64,000 nucleotides of DNA, taken from positions 312,501-376,500 of the forward strand of contig NZ_VTEX01000003.1 in the NCBI RefSeq assembly GCF_008180865.1. The letters run 5' to 3'. The stretch comes from Rossellomorea aquimaris (lineage in GTDB: Bacteria; Bacillota; Bacilli; Bacillales; Bacillaceae_B). Position numbers and translations under genes: made by a program. The notes below the pieces were generated by a model. That model was not told the origin of the DNA and did no database searches. It was given only the letters and a program-made list of their open reading frames with translations. Positions within the stretch are counted from its first letter, which is position 1. Every line of letters starts with the position of its first letter. This document shows positions 23,701 to 32,167 of this stretch, piece after piece.

Positions 23701-24006
23701 ATCGTATTTTTCATAGGAGGAGGGTATATTTTTAATGTCATAGGTTTGATTGTCTTTCGGTACGAATCCAATATAGTCCTTTTGAAGATCATACGAATTC
23801 CCGTCTGACTGAACATATTTCTGTTGATTCAAAAGCCACATTAGCCCTTTATGTTCCCGGTAAGTAGTATCGGGTACCGTTTTATCGATGATGAGCAAAT
23901 CCAGGTTCTGCTCTTTCTTTATTTGCCATAGCCAAAAAGGAGCAGAAACAATGAGGACAATGCTAATGATGAACAAGAGAAACGAATAGGATTTCAGCTT
24001 CGTCAT
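20773..24006 (-). CDS. Membrane-anchored glycoside-hydrolase-like protein with C-terminal CBM9-like region
   Basis: A 1077-residue protein with one N-terminal membrane helix (8-28) and a large outside part. Residues about 30-390 are unassigned. From 410 to 790 it reads as a clan GH-A TIM barrel: LLLKGVNMGIAKPGSFPGE, NANSLRIYTIHPP, GWIFGVEWDP with Glu550, and PLVVAEFGVPGSRG with Glu700, the expected acid/base and nucleophile positions. Residues 800-1035 (DGRPDDWTF, YVYVRVDSD, RYEIRIPWQLLN) resemble a CBM9-like sugar-binding fold. Its gene overlaps the glycosyltransferase gene by 4 bp. I infer it trims, branches or releases the polymer that enzyme makes. Substrate unknown. Confidence 0.7.
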   Translation of the reverse strand: MTKLKSYSFLLFIISIVLIVSAPFWLWQIKKEQNLDLLIIDKTVPDTTYREHKGLMWLLNQQKYVQSDGNSYDLQKDYIGFVPKDNQTYDIKNIPSSYEKYDAVYIADTYGVYEEEFHHKNVSGQRSSKLYGGLTDNDMDALKDMAMNDGKTLIAEFNSMAQPTTEETRKKFYSLFNLEWSGWIGRYFSELENSEVPQWVRDNYENQYDESYHITGPGYVLVDENDQLVILDKEDIRKKGVVFSTTERGEDFIGEEINVPYSYWFDIVEAIDPDEVMANYTLSLSKSGEDILKALNLPVTFPAVIHGENRQYDTYYFSGDYADQADVPNLYQTVGFSTWRKWTESSSPDNMSQFYWKAYSLMMKEILERIQNRKDNNVPETIPVTSENGLKLAGKVGSDYIQVNQDGKWEDLLLKGVNMGIAKPGSFPGETAISKEEYLRWFKQIGAMNANSLRIYTIHPPAFYEAFYEYNQMAEKPLYLFHGVWVNEEIFLKSEDAFAKENTVEFSEEIKKTIDLVHGNAEIPERKGHASGSYTYDISPYVLGWIFGVEWDPEVVSATNEKHKGLQDFEGEFIETEGAQPFEIWLTARMNEGIAYETDTYQWQRPVSFTNWVTTDLLDHPSEPLEKEDMVSVNPNVMKGTGRLHTGLFASYHIYPYYPDFLNYEPKYINYIDHRGQKNNYAGYLNDMKKAHSMPLVVAEFGVPGSRGLTHRNVYGMDQGHHSEKEQGDIDRQLFEDIVEEKMAGGMVFAWQDEWFKRTWNTMDYDNPDRRPFWQNAQTNEQQFGMLSFDPGIDKTSMIHVDGRPDDWTFNRIEPAFDKDGHSMYVTSDERYVYVRVDSDIISEDKETYLLFDTIKGQGQSTILEESGVTTSGVDFVLQIQGKKEARLWVDSYYDTFNYHYGHDLNMIDEEAYAKQKNNGFYHPIRLTLNKSLDVQGKNIPFQSYETGTLQIGTSNPGDPEYNSLTDISVNSSGNRYEIRIPWQLLNMKDPSLKEAMGDIWSDEGLDSTTTIESIHIGLYEKDGEKIFSFPKQTKDGMIDSKQFYPYSWNPWDQPSSHERLKQSYYEMKEAFEKEGE

Positions 24007-25415
24007 TTTGACACTCCTTTTCTGGCCATTTCTCCCCAGCCCCTTTTTTTGCGGATCACGTCGAGAATTCCTTCACAACGCCATAAAACGGTTAACGGTC
24101 GGTACCATAATGTCTCGGTTAACGAATAGGCGAAAAGCCTCCCGATGTCGGATGCTTTCGGATACTTTCTGACGGACCATTCTTCCAAGAGTACGGCTGC
24201 CATGGAGAGGATCGATCCATACAGGATAGAGAGGAAGAATAATAGAATGGCAAATTCCAGATAAACCCCGCCAAGAAATAGGGATAGAATCATAATCACA
24301 TACCCCATCAATTCTACAACCGGGCCAAAAAATTCTATGATCAAAAAATATGGCATGGAAACCATCCCGATCGAACCGTACTTGGGGTTGAATAGAAGGC
24401 GCCGATGAATCCAAAGGCTTTCAAACAATCCTCGATGCCACCTGCTTCGTTGACGGCGTAAGTATTTCAGAGATTCCGGTGCTTCCGTCCAGCTAACAGG
24501 ATCAGGTACATACACGATTCTTTTATCTGCTTTCTGTTCCTTCACATACCGGTGGAGCCTGACGACGAGTTCCATATCTTCCCCTACTGTGTGGGAGTAC
24601 CCTCCCGCGTCCACGACCCAGCGTTTCGAGAACACCCCGAAAGCACCTGATACGATCAGAAGAAGGTTGTGCCGGCTTAAGCCGATTCTTCCCATAAGAA
24701 ATGCCCTTAAGTACTCTATTACCTGCATGACCACAAGAGGCGACCTGGACAGACCAACCTTCACAATTTCCCCGCTTTCTATTTCGCATCCGTTGGCGAT
24801 TCGGATACTTCCCCCGGATGCAATGACCTCACCGTCGGACTCGACGATCGGTTTCATCACTTTCAGGAAGGCCGTCCGCTCCAGAACCGAGTCTCCATCT
24901 ATTGAACAGAAATAAGGATAATTTGATACATTGATTCCGGCATTCAAAGCATCCGCCTTGCCCCCGTTTTCCTTATCGATCACCAATAGATTCTTGTACA
25001 GTCTGGATTGGTAAACACCCTTAACCGGCTGTGTATCCAGCTGCTCCCGAATCACCCATTTGATCTTCACCAATTGAAAGGACTCCACGAGTTTTCCCAT
25101 GGAATCATCCGTTGAACCATCGTTTATGATAATGATTTCGTATTCAGGGTATTCAATACTGAGCAATGACCTCACTGTGGCCATAATGCCGACTGATTCA
25201 TTGTAAGCAGGGACCAGTATGGAAACCGGCTTCGTTTGATGGAGGTGTAAGAGCTCTTCGTACGGCTCCCAATCATCCAGTCCATAGGTTTTCCTTAATT
25301 GAAAAAGGGAAATTACGAGGAGAATCGTATAAAAAGAGATGACAAGAATCATATAAATTAGAACAAACCATCCAACAGACATCAGGATACTTCCCCACTC
25401 TGCTGTTACACTCAT
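24003..25415 (-). CDS. Processive family 2 glycosyltransferase (polysaccharide synthase-like)
   Basis: A 470-residue integral membrane enzyme: two N-terminal helices (10-40), a cytoplasmic GT-A domain, and several C-terminal helices (about 345-415). The motifs of processive synthases are complete: NDGS (98-101), DGDS (173-176), GED (278-280) and QRSRW (322-326), as in cellulose, PNAG and hyaluronan synthases. No PilZ domain is present, so c-di-GMP control must come through another protein. I start at the ATG at 25415, which overlaps the HEAT gene stop (ATGA) and has GGGGGAGGG upstream; the longer frame lacks such a site. The polymer cannot be told from the sequence. Confidence 0.85.
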   Translation of the reverse strand: MSVTAEWGSILMSVGWFVLIYMILVISFYTILLVISLFQLRKTYGLDDWEPYEELLHLHQTKPVSILVPAYNESVGIMATVRSLLSIEYPEYEIIIINDGSTDDSMGKLVESFQLVKIKWVIREQLDTQPVKGVYQSRLYKNLLVIDKENGGKADALNAGINVSNYPYFCSIDGDSVLERTAFLKVMKPIVESDGEVIASGGSIRIANGCEIESGEIVKVGLSRSPLVVMQVIEYLRAFLMGRIGLSRHNLLLIVSGAFGVFSKRWVVDAGGYSHTVGEDMELVVRLHRYVKEQKADKRIVYVPDPVSWTEAPESLKYLRRQRSRWHRGLFESLWIHRRLLFNPKYGSIGMVSMPYFLIIEFFGPVVELMGYVIMILSLFLGGVYLEFAILLFFLSILYGSILSMAAVLLEEWSVRKYPKASDIGRLFAYSLTETLWYRPLTVLWRCEGILDVIRKKRGWGEMARKGVSK

Positions 25416-26455
25416 GAAACCCTCCCCCTTTCCAACCACTGTTCTGCCATATCCCTGGCATATTCATCTTCTGCATGAACAGCTATTTCCCTTAACACAC
25501 CTTCTCCGTTTTCCAGACGCAAAAGTGATTGAGCCGCTTGAGAACGAACGTAAAAGGACGGGTCACTCATAAGCTCCGTTAAGTAAGGAGTCAATTGCTT
25601 CGAACGGATGTACTCACACGCCTTAATGGCCATCAGCCGCTCCTGCCATGAATCTGCACGCAGGTGAACTGATAGTCTCTCAACATCAAGATAAAACTCC
25701 ATGCCTACCACTGCCTTCAAAGCGCGGACCTTTAGTTCTGTGGAGCCGTCTTCCAATAGTCTTTGAAGGAAAGGTACGTGCTCCATTCTGTTCCTTGCCC
25801 CGATCGAATCGATAAGGGCAAACCTCATCACCTCAGGAAGTTCTTCAAAAACATGAACCAATGGCCCGAACTGCTCTTTCCTTAACGTGTGAAGCAAAAG
25901 ACTGTATTCAAACTCCGTCAGTTCATGCTTCGGTTCTATTAATCTTGAAACCAGATTTTCCTCCTCAAACAGCGCAGCTATCTTCAAAAGTTGGATTTCT
26001 TCTGCCTTGCTTACATTTTTTGAAGCGTGAAGCTCCGTCAACGGTTCTTTCATACTCTTCATCTTAAAATCCTGTATCCAATAGAGGGCATTCATCCTGA
26101 TACTCCATCTGCTGTGTCTAAGCTGAGAAAGGATAAACGTTTGAAAGCGTTCTTCTGCAAACCCTTGTAATCGTTCTTGAATGTCATCAGAGGCAAACAT
26201 TTTTGAAAAGCCGGCCAGCAATTCCACTAATGCCCTGATCTTCAAGGGGGAACGATCATTCAAACATTCACTCTTGACACCTTCATGTAGAAATTGGAAG
26301 AGGGCTAGCTGATATTCTTCTTTATACTGCTCAATATGCGCCCGATTCTTATTGTCTATTATCTTCTTTATCAACAAGTACAGGCACACCCCTGTTAACA
26401 CCACCAGCAAACCGACTAACACAACAAAAAAATAAAAAAGCTCTTGCGAGAACAC
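25412..26455 (-). CDS. HEAT-repeat membrane protein
   Basis: A 347-residue protein with one N-terminal membrane helix (about 8-30) and a cytoplasmic part made of paired helices like HEAT repeats. Examples are DSIGARNRMEHVPFLQRLL, DGSTELKVRALKAVVGM, DSWQERLMAIKACEYI and SDPSFYVRSQAAQSLLRL. HEAT repeats bind other proteins. The start is GTG at 26455, 4 bp after the cyclase stop, and the gene overlaps the glycosyltransferase start. I infer a scaffold that couples the synthase to its regulators. No enzymatic motif is visible. Confidence 0.8.
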   Translation of the reverse strand: MFSQELFYFFVVLVGLLVVLTGVCLYLLIKKIIDNKNRAHIEQYKEEYQLALFQFLHEGVKSECLNDRSPLKIRALVELLAGFSKMFASDDIQERLQGFAEERFQTFILSQLRHSRWSIRMNALYWIQDFKMKSMKEPLTELHASKNVSKAEEIQLLKIAALFEEENLVSRLIEPKHELTEFEYSLLLHTLRKEQFGPLVHVFEELPEVMRFALIDSIGARNRMEHVPFLQRLLEDGSTELKVRALKAVVGMEFYLDVERLSVHLRADSWQERLMAIKACEYIRSKQLTPYLTELMSDPSFYVRSQAAQSLLRLENGEGVLREIAVHAEDEYARDMAEQWLERGRVS

Positions 26456-26459
26456 TGAT

Positions 26460-28061
26460 CTACCTCATCCTTTTCAGCATTTGTCCTAAACGTGCCTCAA
26501 GTTCGAGTAGTTTAAAAGGTTTCGTCATATAATCATCCGCACCAAGCTGGAGTGATCTCGAGATGTCCCTTTCACTCTTCCTTGAAGTAAGCATCAACAC
26601 TTTGTAACGATCTGAATCACTCATCTTACGGAGCTGCTCCAGTACTTCCAGGCCATCCATCTTCGGCATAACCCCGTCCAAAATCACAAGACAAGGATCT
26701 TCCCTATGCCAGTCCGACCCTATAAACGCCGCTCCATCTTTAAATGTCTGGATATCGTACTGAATATGCTGTTCAGAAGGCAACTTCGATACAATATCCT
26801 TCATCACTGTCCGTATGATGGGATCATCATCTACAATGGCGATTTTAATACGTTTATGAGGAGTATGTTCACTTGCTTTACTGTCCATTTTCACAAGGTT
26901 CCTGCCACTGCTTTTCGCTTCATAAAGTGCATTGTCTGCAAGCTTCAGCCACGTATCAAACGGTTTCATCGGATCTGAAATTTCTGCCACCCCCGCGGAA
27001 AATGTGCAGGAGAAGGACGGATCCATCCCAAACACATACTCGCTGAACCCTTCACGTATTTCATCTACAAACGAGCAGGCTTCTTTTAGGGATGTATTAG
27101 GGAATAGAATGACAAATTCTTCACCTCCAAAGCGAAAAACGATGTCCTGAATTCTGGTTTTGAACTTTAATTGTGAAGCAAACTCCTTCAGCACCACATC
27201 CCCTACAAGATGTCCGTACCGGTCATTCACACCTTTAAAATGATCAATATCGAGAACGGCCACACAATATGAATCACCAGTACGAGACCAGTCACTCTGA
27301 ACCTGGGCATACGCCTGACTCAAATATTTGCGATTATAAACAAGCGTCAATTCATCGATCAACACGAGCTCTTCCATCTGCTTCTTTCGCTCCATCTGTC
27401 TTTCCACACGCACAATAAACTCATCCAGATCGAAAGGCTTAGGGATGAAATCATCTGCTCCCATCTGATAGCACTTCATTCGGACTTCCTTGCTGTCGTC
27501 CACGCTCACCATGACCGTTGGAATAAACTGCTGCTTTAACTTCTTCTTGAAAAAATCCAGCACCTCAAATCCATTTGTCCCGTTCATATAGATATCGATA
27601 ATGGCACAGTCCGGCCTTACATCGTAATAAGACATGATTGCCTTTTCCGGGTTGGCAATCGGAACCACATACCATCCGACTTTCTCCAGCTCTTCTTTCA
27701 TATACATGAGGAAGGATGTATCATCATCGATTATAAGTACGACAGGCTCTTCCCCTGTTCGACTTTGTTTGCCGGGGAATACCTCAACGGATTCCTCCTC
27801 ATAGTGATAACAGAATTGGATAATGTCGAAGAGCTCTTCCTTCACTTCTGCAATCGTCCACGACCGCTCTTCTTTTTCTTTGTACTGATCCATCAATTCC
27901 CGGGCACATTCCCCCATTTTATGTAATCCAAGAATCGAGGCAGAGCCCGCCATGGAATGGATGAACCGGTAAACTTCTTCATATGGGATGGCTTCTGCTG
28001 CCTCCCATTCTTCTATTTTTTTTCGAATATTATTAAAGAAATGCTTTGTGTATTTTTCCAT
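26460..28061 (-). CDS. Diguanylate cyclase with Hpt and two receiver domains (Hpt-REC-GGDEF-REC)
   Basis: A 533-residue soluble signalling protein. Hpt domain: His35 in FIHSMAGSASILGL. First receiver: DDD at 112-114, Asp156 in CAIIDIYMNG, Lys208 in PKPF. GGDEF domain: GGEEF at 312-316, intact for cyclic di-GMP synthesis, with an RxxD product-inhibition site (Arg303-Asp306) five residues ahead. Second receiver: Asp462 in LVILDGVMPKMDG, Lys514. One protein therefore holds a phosphotransfer histidine, two phospho-aspartates and a cyclase. First gene of a six-gene operon with 4-bp overlaps. The hybrid kinase at the operon end is the likely phosphate donor. Confidence 0.92.
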   Translation of the reverse strand: MEKYTKHFFNNIRKKIEEWEAAEAIPYEEVYRFIHSMAGSASILGLHKMGECARELMDQYKEKEERSWTIAEVKEELFDIIQFCYHYEEESVEVFPGKQSRTGEEPVVLIIDDDTSFLMYMKEELEKVGWYVVPIANPEKAIMSYYDVRPDCAIIDIYMNGTNGFEVLDFFKKKLKQQFIPTVMVSVDDSKEVRMKCYQMGADDFIPKPFDLDEFIVRVERQMERKKQMEELVLIDELTLVYNRKYLSQAYAQVQSDWSRTGDSYCVAVLDIDHFKGVNDRYGHLVGDVVLKEFASQLKFKTRIQDIVFRFGGEEFVILFPNTSLKEACSFVDEIREGFSEYVFGMDPSFSCTFSAGVAEISDPMKPFDTWLKLADNALYEAKSSGRNLVKMDSKASEHTPHKRIKIAIVDDDPIIRTVMKDIVSKLPSEQHIQYDIQTFKDGAAFIGSDWHREDPCLVILDGVMPKMDGLEVLEQLRKMSDSDRYKVLMLTSRKSERDISRSLQLGADDYMTKPFKLLELEARLGQMLKRMR

Positions 28062-28132
28062 TCGGCATCGTCTTCCTTTATCGTAAACTTCTATAATTAA
28101 TAAGGGTCTATTTGCAAAAAATATTGTTTTGT

Positions 28133-28161
28133 AACATAAGATCAGCTAGGAGCACTGTCAA
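28133..28161 (-). promoter_or_regulatory. Promoter-like sequence at the end of the repeat, facing the GGDEF operon
   Basis: Minus strand TTGACA (28156-28161), 17-bp spacer, TATGTT (28133-28138), about 70 bp before the cyclase start. The TTGACA is part of the repeat terminus. A second candidate, TTGCAA with TATAGA, lies slightly closer to the gene. Confidence 0.4.
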
Positions 28162-28164
28162 CAA

Positions 28165-28300
28165 GCGTGTGCTTGATGGTGAGGGGAACTGCTCCGCTTT
28201 CCGCGGACGTTCGGCCGAGCCTCCTCAGCTTCGCTTCCGGGGTCTCGGCACGACCGTACTTCCGCAGGAGTCTACGCAGTTCCCCTCACCATCAATAAGA
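28165..28300. repeat. GC-rich intergenic repeat, type II (copy C)
   Basis: Perfect 18-bp inverted arms GATGGTGAGGGGAACTGC (28175-28192) and its complement (28276-28293) enclose GC-rich modules (CTTTCCGCGG, CGAGCCTCCTCAGC, GGGGTCTCGGC, CCGCAGGAGTC) shared with the type I copies. A degenerate relative is at 63515-63665. Confidence 0.85.
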
Positions 28301-28458
28301 AAATTTGTGTTAGATGATCCACCGATCTATGAGTTAATATTAAATTTTCTTTTACTCCTTTGTGGATTGTCTATTTTGGAAATAAATGCACAACCTATTT
28401 ACGATAGGAGTATTTTTTCGTTTTTGTATCCATACTTATAGCAGTCAGAATGTAATAG

Positions 28459-28606
28459 CACAGAGTGGATTGTAGCGGAAGGCACTTGACTCCTGCGGGA
28501 GATAGAGGAAAAGTCGAGACCCCACAGACGGAACGTCGAGGAGGCTCGACTTCCTCCCCGCGGAAAGCAAGTGCCTGGAGCGGAAAGGAACGGCCCACGT
28601 TTTCAC
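28459..28606. repeat. GC-rich intergenic repeat, type I (copy D)
   Basis: Arms GGCACTTG (28481-28488) and CAAGTGCC (28568-28575), inner arms AAGTCGAG and CTCGACTT, flanked by CAGAGTGGATTG and AAAGGAACGG. Together with copy C it fills much of the 28062-28975 gap. The remaining A/T-rich sequence resembles 63165-63420; I see no gene in the gap. Confidence 0.85.
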
Positions 28607-28915
28607 ACTACTACTTATCTAAAAAAGAAATTCACTTTTGGCAATTTTATACAAAACTAAAATATTTACACGAAATGAGCTTTTAATATAAAATAATTTG
28701 ATGTAGTGAATTTATTCCAAACTCATTTTATTATACTCCCGCATTCTCTGGTTTAATAGGTGGGGATTGGAAATATTATATGTCTTTTTTGCTATTTCTT
28801 TTTACAGTATCCTGAAAAGAACAATGTAACAAAAAAGCGGGCAGACATCCATCCTCAATGTGAAATATATGGAAAAGAGTTCTAAAGGAGTAGTTGATCC
28901 TTCCTCGGAAAAAAG

Positions 28916-28956
28916 AACAAAAAAAGCTGATGACCACTCCCCGGTCATCAGCTTTT
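28916..28956 (-). terminator. Terminator of the yvcI-crh operon
   Basis: Minus strand AAAAGCTGATGACC pairs with GGTCATCAGCTTTT and runs into Ts, 20 bp past the crh stop. Confidence 0.9.
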
Positions 28957-28975
28957 CAAAGGTATGAAGTTGATC

Positions 28976-29233
28976 TTATGCTTCTTTTTGGACGAATCCT
29001 TCGAGGGCAACGAGTGCTTCTTCTTCGTCGCTTCCGTCCGCTACCAACGTAATGGAAGTACCCGTGGAAATAGCTAAACTCATTAAGCCCATGATGCTTT
29101 TCGCATTTACCTTCTTCCCATCCTTTTCCAAGAAGATTTCAGATGAGAAGCGGTTCGCCTCCTGTACGAATAATGCAGCCGGTCGTGCTTGAAGACCTGT
29201 CTTCAATTTCACTTCTACTTGTTTTTCCACCAT
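28976..29233 (-). CDS. crh: Catabolite repression HPr-like protein Crh
   Basis: An 85-residue HPr paralogue. Gln15 (TGLQARPAA) replaces the His15 that HPr uses for sugar phosphotransfer, while the regulatory Ser46 in NAKSIMGLMSL is kept. It is therefore a pure regulator, phosphorylated by HprK (encoded at 47235-48170) and serving as a CcpA cofactor. In B. subtilis it also inhibits methylglyoxal synthase. I choose the start two codons inside the longest frame, so that Gln15 and Ser46 fall at the known positions; the longer start is possible. Last gene of the yvcI operon. Confidence 0.95.
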   Translation of the reverse strand: MVEKQVEVKLKTGLQARPAALFVQEANRFSSEIFLEKDGKKVNAKSIMGLMSLAISTGTSITLVADGSDEEEALVALEGFVQKEA

Positions 29234-29260
29234 AATCATATCTCTCCCCTTTTTCCTTAT

Positions 29261-30208
29261 TTAGGTTTGAATCTTTTCTCCCGCTCTGAGTTTCTCAGCA
29301 AGCTGGTCAATTTTACGTAAGCGGTGATTAATCCCTGATTTACTGATGGTGCCGCCTGACACCATTTCCCCTAGTTCTTTCAACGTGACATCTTGATAAT
29401 TCACCCGTAATTCTGCTATCTCCCTTAGTTTATCGGGTAATATCTGTAAGCCTACATGTCTTTCAATAAACTTAATGTTTTCGACTTGTCTTAAAGCCGC
29501 ACCGATGGTTTTATTCAGGTTAGCCGTCTCACAGTTCACAAGGCGGTTAACGGAATTTCTCATATCCCTGACAATCCGTACATCCTCAAATCGCAGCAGG
29601 GCATTGTGAGCACCGATGATATTCAGGAACTCCGTGATTTTCTCTGCTTCCTTCAAATACGTAATGAAACCTTTTTTTCGTTCAAGGGTTTTACTATTCA
29701 ACCCGAAGGAATTCATCAGCTCGGACAACGCATCGTTGTGTTCAGAATAAAGAGAAAAGATTTCTAAATGATACGATGAGGTTTCCGGGTTGTTAACCGA
29801 CCCGCCTGCAAGGAACGCTCCCCTCAAATATGAACGTCTGCAGCATTTCTTTTTGATCAAGTCTTCCGATATATTATGGATAAAGGTGAAATTTTCACCC
29901 AGGATTTTCAGTTCCTCAAGAATCTTCTTTGTATCTTCTTTGATTCGTACAATGTAGACATTGTTTTTCTTCAGCCGCATCTTTTTTCGAACCAGAAGCT
30001 CTACCGGGGTGTCGTACCCTTTTTTGATCAATGTATAGATTCTTCTGGCAATGGCGGCGTTTTCGGTTTGAATATTGACGACGAGCATTTGATTTGAGAA
30101 TGACAACGAACCATTCATTCGAATCAATGCGGATAATTCTGCATTTGCGCAGCAATCTTTCACTTCAATATTGGTCAGTTCTTTTTTTGTTTCGGACGCA
30201 AACGACAT
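29261..30208 (-). CDS. whiA: WhiA-family DNA-binding protein
   Basis: A 315-residue protein with an N-terminal LAGLIDADG-like fold (around [14 protein letters not shown] and [24 protein letters not shown] segments) and a C-terminal helix-turn-helix ([22 protein letters not shown]). In B. subtilis it binds the nucleoid and affects cell division and chromosome segregation; it does not cut DNA. The start at 30208 has AGGAGG 8 nt upstream, and the first codons of the longer frame overlap that site. It lies between mgfK and crh, the standard Bacillus order. Confidence 0.97.
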   Translation of the reverse strand: MSFASETKKELTNIEVKDCCANAELSALIRMNGSLSFSNQMLVVNIQTENAAIARRIYTLIKKGYDTPVELLVRKKMRLKKNNVYIVRIKEDTKKILEELKILGENFTFIHNISEDLIKKKCCRRSYLRGAFLAGGSVNNPETSSYHLEIFSLYSEHNDALSELMNSFGLNSKTLERKKGFITYLKEAEKITEFLNIIGAHNALLRFEDVRIVRDMRNSVNRLVNCETANLNKTIGAALRQVENIKFIERHVGLQILPDKLREIAELRVNYQDVTLKELGEMVSGGTISKSGINHRLRKIDQLAEKLRAGEKIQT

Positions 30209-30265
30209 CCCCATCACCTCCTAGCAAACGCTTGCACAACCTTATACAAAAGAAATTTTTGTAGT

Positions 30266-31228
30266 TTAGCTGGTTGATTTTTTAAGATAAGAATATATGA
30301 TATCAGCGACCTTCTCCGTGTTATGACGAACAAGATGGTTGTCATAGGAGAGAATCTCTTCTGCAATCACTTCTAAGCCCATGGATTTCAATTTATCTAC
30401 ATCAAAGTGGACGGGACTCGCTTGTTCTTCATTATATCGGGCCTGCACCTCATCGGGTACCTGCTTTTTGTTGACCAGGATATAATCAATACTTGGCGTT
30501 TCCAAGTGATCGTATAATGCCTTAACATGGTCACTTGCTGAATAATCCAATGTTTCCCCTGCCTGGGTCATGATGTTGCAAATATACATTTTCTTCGCTT
30601 TCGCCCTGCATACTGCATCGCCAATACCCGGAACAAGAAGATTCGGTAAAATACTAGTATATAGGCTTCCCGGACCCATCACAATTAAGTCGGCTTCCTT
30701 TATGGCCCGCAAGGTTTCACCAAGCGGCTTGATGCTATCCGGCTTTAAGAAGACCCTTTTGATCTTCTTCCCGGCTTTCGGAATGGTCGATTCTCCCGTC
30801 ACAATCGTTCCATCCTCCATCTCCGCCTTTAAGATGACGCTTTGATTTGCTGAAGGCAGCACCTTCCCCTTCACGTTCAATACCCTGCTCATTTCCTGAA
30901 TCGCATGGACAAAATCACCTGTAATGGAAGCAAGGGCTGCAATGATCAAGTTTCCTAACGCATGACCGGAAAGTTCATTCGTTGTTTCAAATCGATGCTG
31001 AAACATTTGTTCCACCAGTGGCTCCACTTCTGAAAGAGCAGCCAGGACATTCCGTATATCTCCCGGGGGAGGAATATCCAGGCTGTCACGTAAACGACCG
31101 GAACTGCCACCATCATCAGCGACAGTGACAATGGCCGATATATCAATAGGGTGCCGTTTCAAACCCCGAAGAAGGACAGGTAATCCCGTGCCTCCTCCGA
31201 TCACGACGACCTTGGGTGTATGTGTCAT
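30266..31228 (-). CDS. mgfK: Gluconeogenesis/morphogenesis factor MgfK (YvcK, CofD-like)
   Basis: A 320-residue CofD-like protein. The nucleotide-binding [18 protein letters not shown] and [15 protein letters not shown] plus [13 protein letters not shown] are typical of YvcK, which binds UDP-sugars. In B. subtilis it is needed for growth and cell shape on gluconeogenic carbon sources. Its start codon overlaps the rapZ stop (ATGA), so the two are translationally coupled. Confidence 0.95.
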   Translation of the reverse strand: MTHTPKVVVIGGGTGLPVLLRGLKRHPIDISAIVTVADDGGSSGRLRDSLDIPPPGDIRNVLAALSEVEPLVEQMFQHRFETTNELSGHALGNLIIAALASITGDFVHAIQEMSRVLNVKGKVLPSANQSVILKAEMEDGTIVTGESTIPKAGKKIKRVFLKPDSIKPLGETLRAIKEADLIVMGPGSLYTSILPNLLVPGIGDAVCRAKAKKMYICNIMTQAGETLDYSASDHVKALYDHLETPSIDYILVNKKQVPDEVQARYNEEQASPVHFDVDKLKSMGLEVIAEEILSYDNHLVRHNTEKVADIIYSYLKKSTS

Positions 31229-32118
31229 GTTGTTAGACCCTTTCTCTTCTGAATATCCCGATGAGAAATTTTCGTTTGATAGTCTTTTTCAAAATGATGG
31301 CCCAGATACTCTGCCAACGCAACCGATCGATGCTGCCCCCCAGTGCATCCTATCGCTACCACAAGCTGGCTCTTTCCCTCCCGCTTGTATTGAGGAAGCA
31401 TGAACGACAATAAATCGGTTACTTTCTCGATGAATTTATTCGTTTCATTCCATTTCAATACGTAGGTGGACACTTCTTCATCCAATCCCGTTTTTGGTCT
31501 CATATGATCGATATAGTGAGGATTTGGAAGAAAGCGTACATCAAACACCAAATCAGCATCGATCGGGATACCATGCTTGAAACCGAAAGACACGACATTC
31601 ACCGTGAAAATCGTCTTCTTGTTCACCGAGAATTCCGTTAGAATCTTTTCCCGAAGCTCTCTTGGTTTCATGGTTGAAGTTGTATATATTAACTGCGCAC
31701 GTCCTTTTAGTTCTTCAAGGAGCTCTCTCTCCTGACGAATCCCTTCAAGAGGCAGACCTGAAGGAGCGAGCGGATGAGAACGGCGCGTTTCCTTGTATCG
31801 TCTGACAAGTGAGGAATCATCTGCATCAAGATATAAAACCTGCGGTGTCACCCAGGAGGTTTCCGCTAATTCATCCAATGCTTTAAATAGATGATCAAAG
31901 AATTCCCTTCCCCTAAGGTCCATCACAAGGGCGACCTTATTCATTTTATTACCGGACTCTTTCATCAGTTCCAAAAACTTTGGCAGAAGAGTCGGCGGCA
32001 GGTTGTCCACACAGAAGAATCCCAAATCCTCGAAGCTCTGAATGGCAACCGTCTTACCGGCTCCGGACATCCCTGTTATGATTACTAATTGAACATCGTT
32101 TGTAGAACCTGTACTCAT
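31225..32118 (-). CDS. rapZ: RNase adapter protein RapZ (YvcJ)
   Basis: A 297-residue P-loop protein with Walker [15 protein letters not shown] at the N-terminus. The C-terminal domain has [19 protein letters not shown], near the sugar-phosphate/RNA-binding pocket. The E. coli homologue controls GlmS through small RNAs. In B. subtilis YvcJ binds and hydrolyses nucleotides and affects competence. The gene follows the Nudix gene by 49 bp and overlaps mgfK. Confidence 0.95.
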   Translation of the reverse strand: MSTGSTNDVQLVIITGMSGAGKTVAIQSFEDLGFFCVDNLPPTLLPKFLELMKESGNKMNKVALVMDLRGREFFDHLFKALDELAETSWVTPQVLYLDADDSSLVRRYKETRRSHPLAPSGLPLEGIRQERELLEELKGRAQLIYTTSTMKPRELREKILTEFSVNKKTIFTVNVVSFGFKHGIPIDADLVFDVRFLPNPHYIDHMRPKTGLDEEVSTYVLKWNETNKFIEKVTDLLSFMLPQYKREGKSQLVVAIGCTGGQHRSVALAEYLGHHFEKDYQTKISHRDIQKRKGLTT

Positions 32119-32167
32119 ACTCTTCCCCCGCTTTTATTCGTAATGTTGTATATGAAAAGTTTGTTGA

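Noticed and set aside
29261-30208. WhiA as a homing endonuclease because of its LAGLIDADG-like fold
   Set aside because: It is the conserved WhiA in its usual operon; the family has lost the catalytic acidic residues and acts as a DNA-binding protein.
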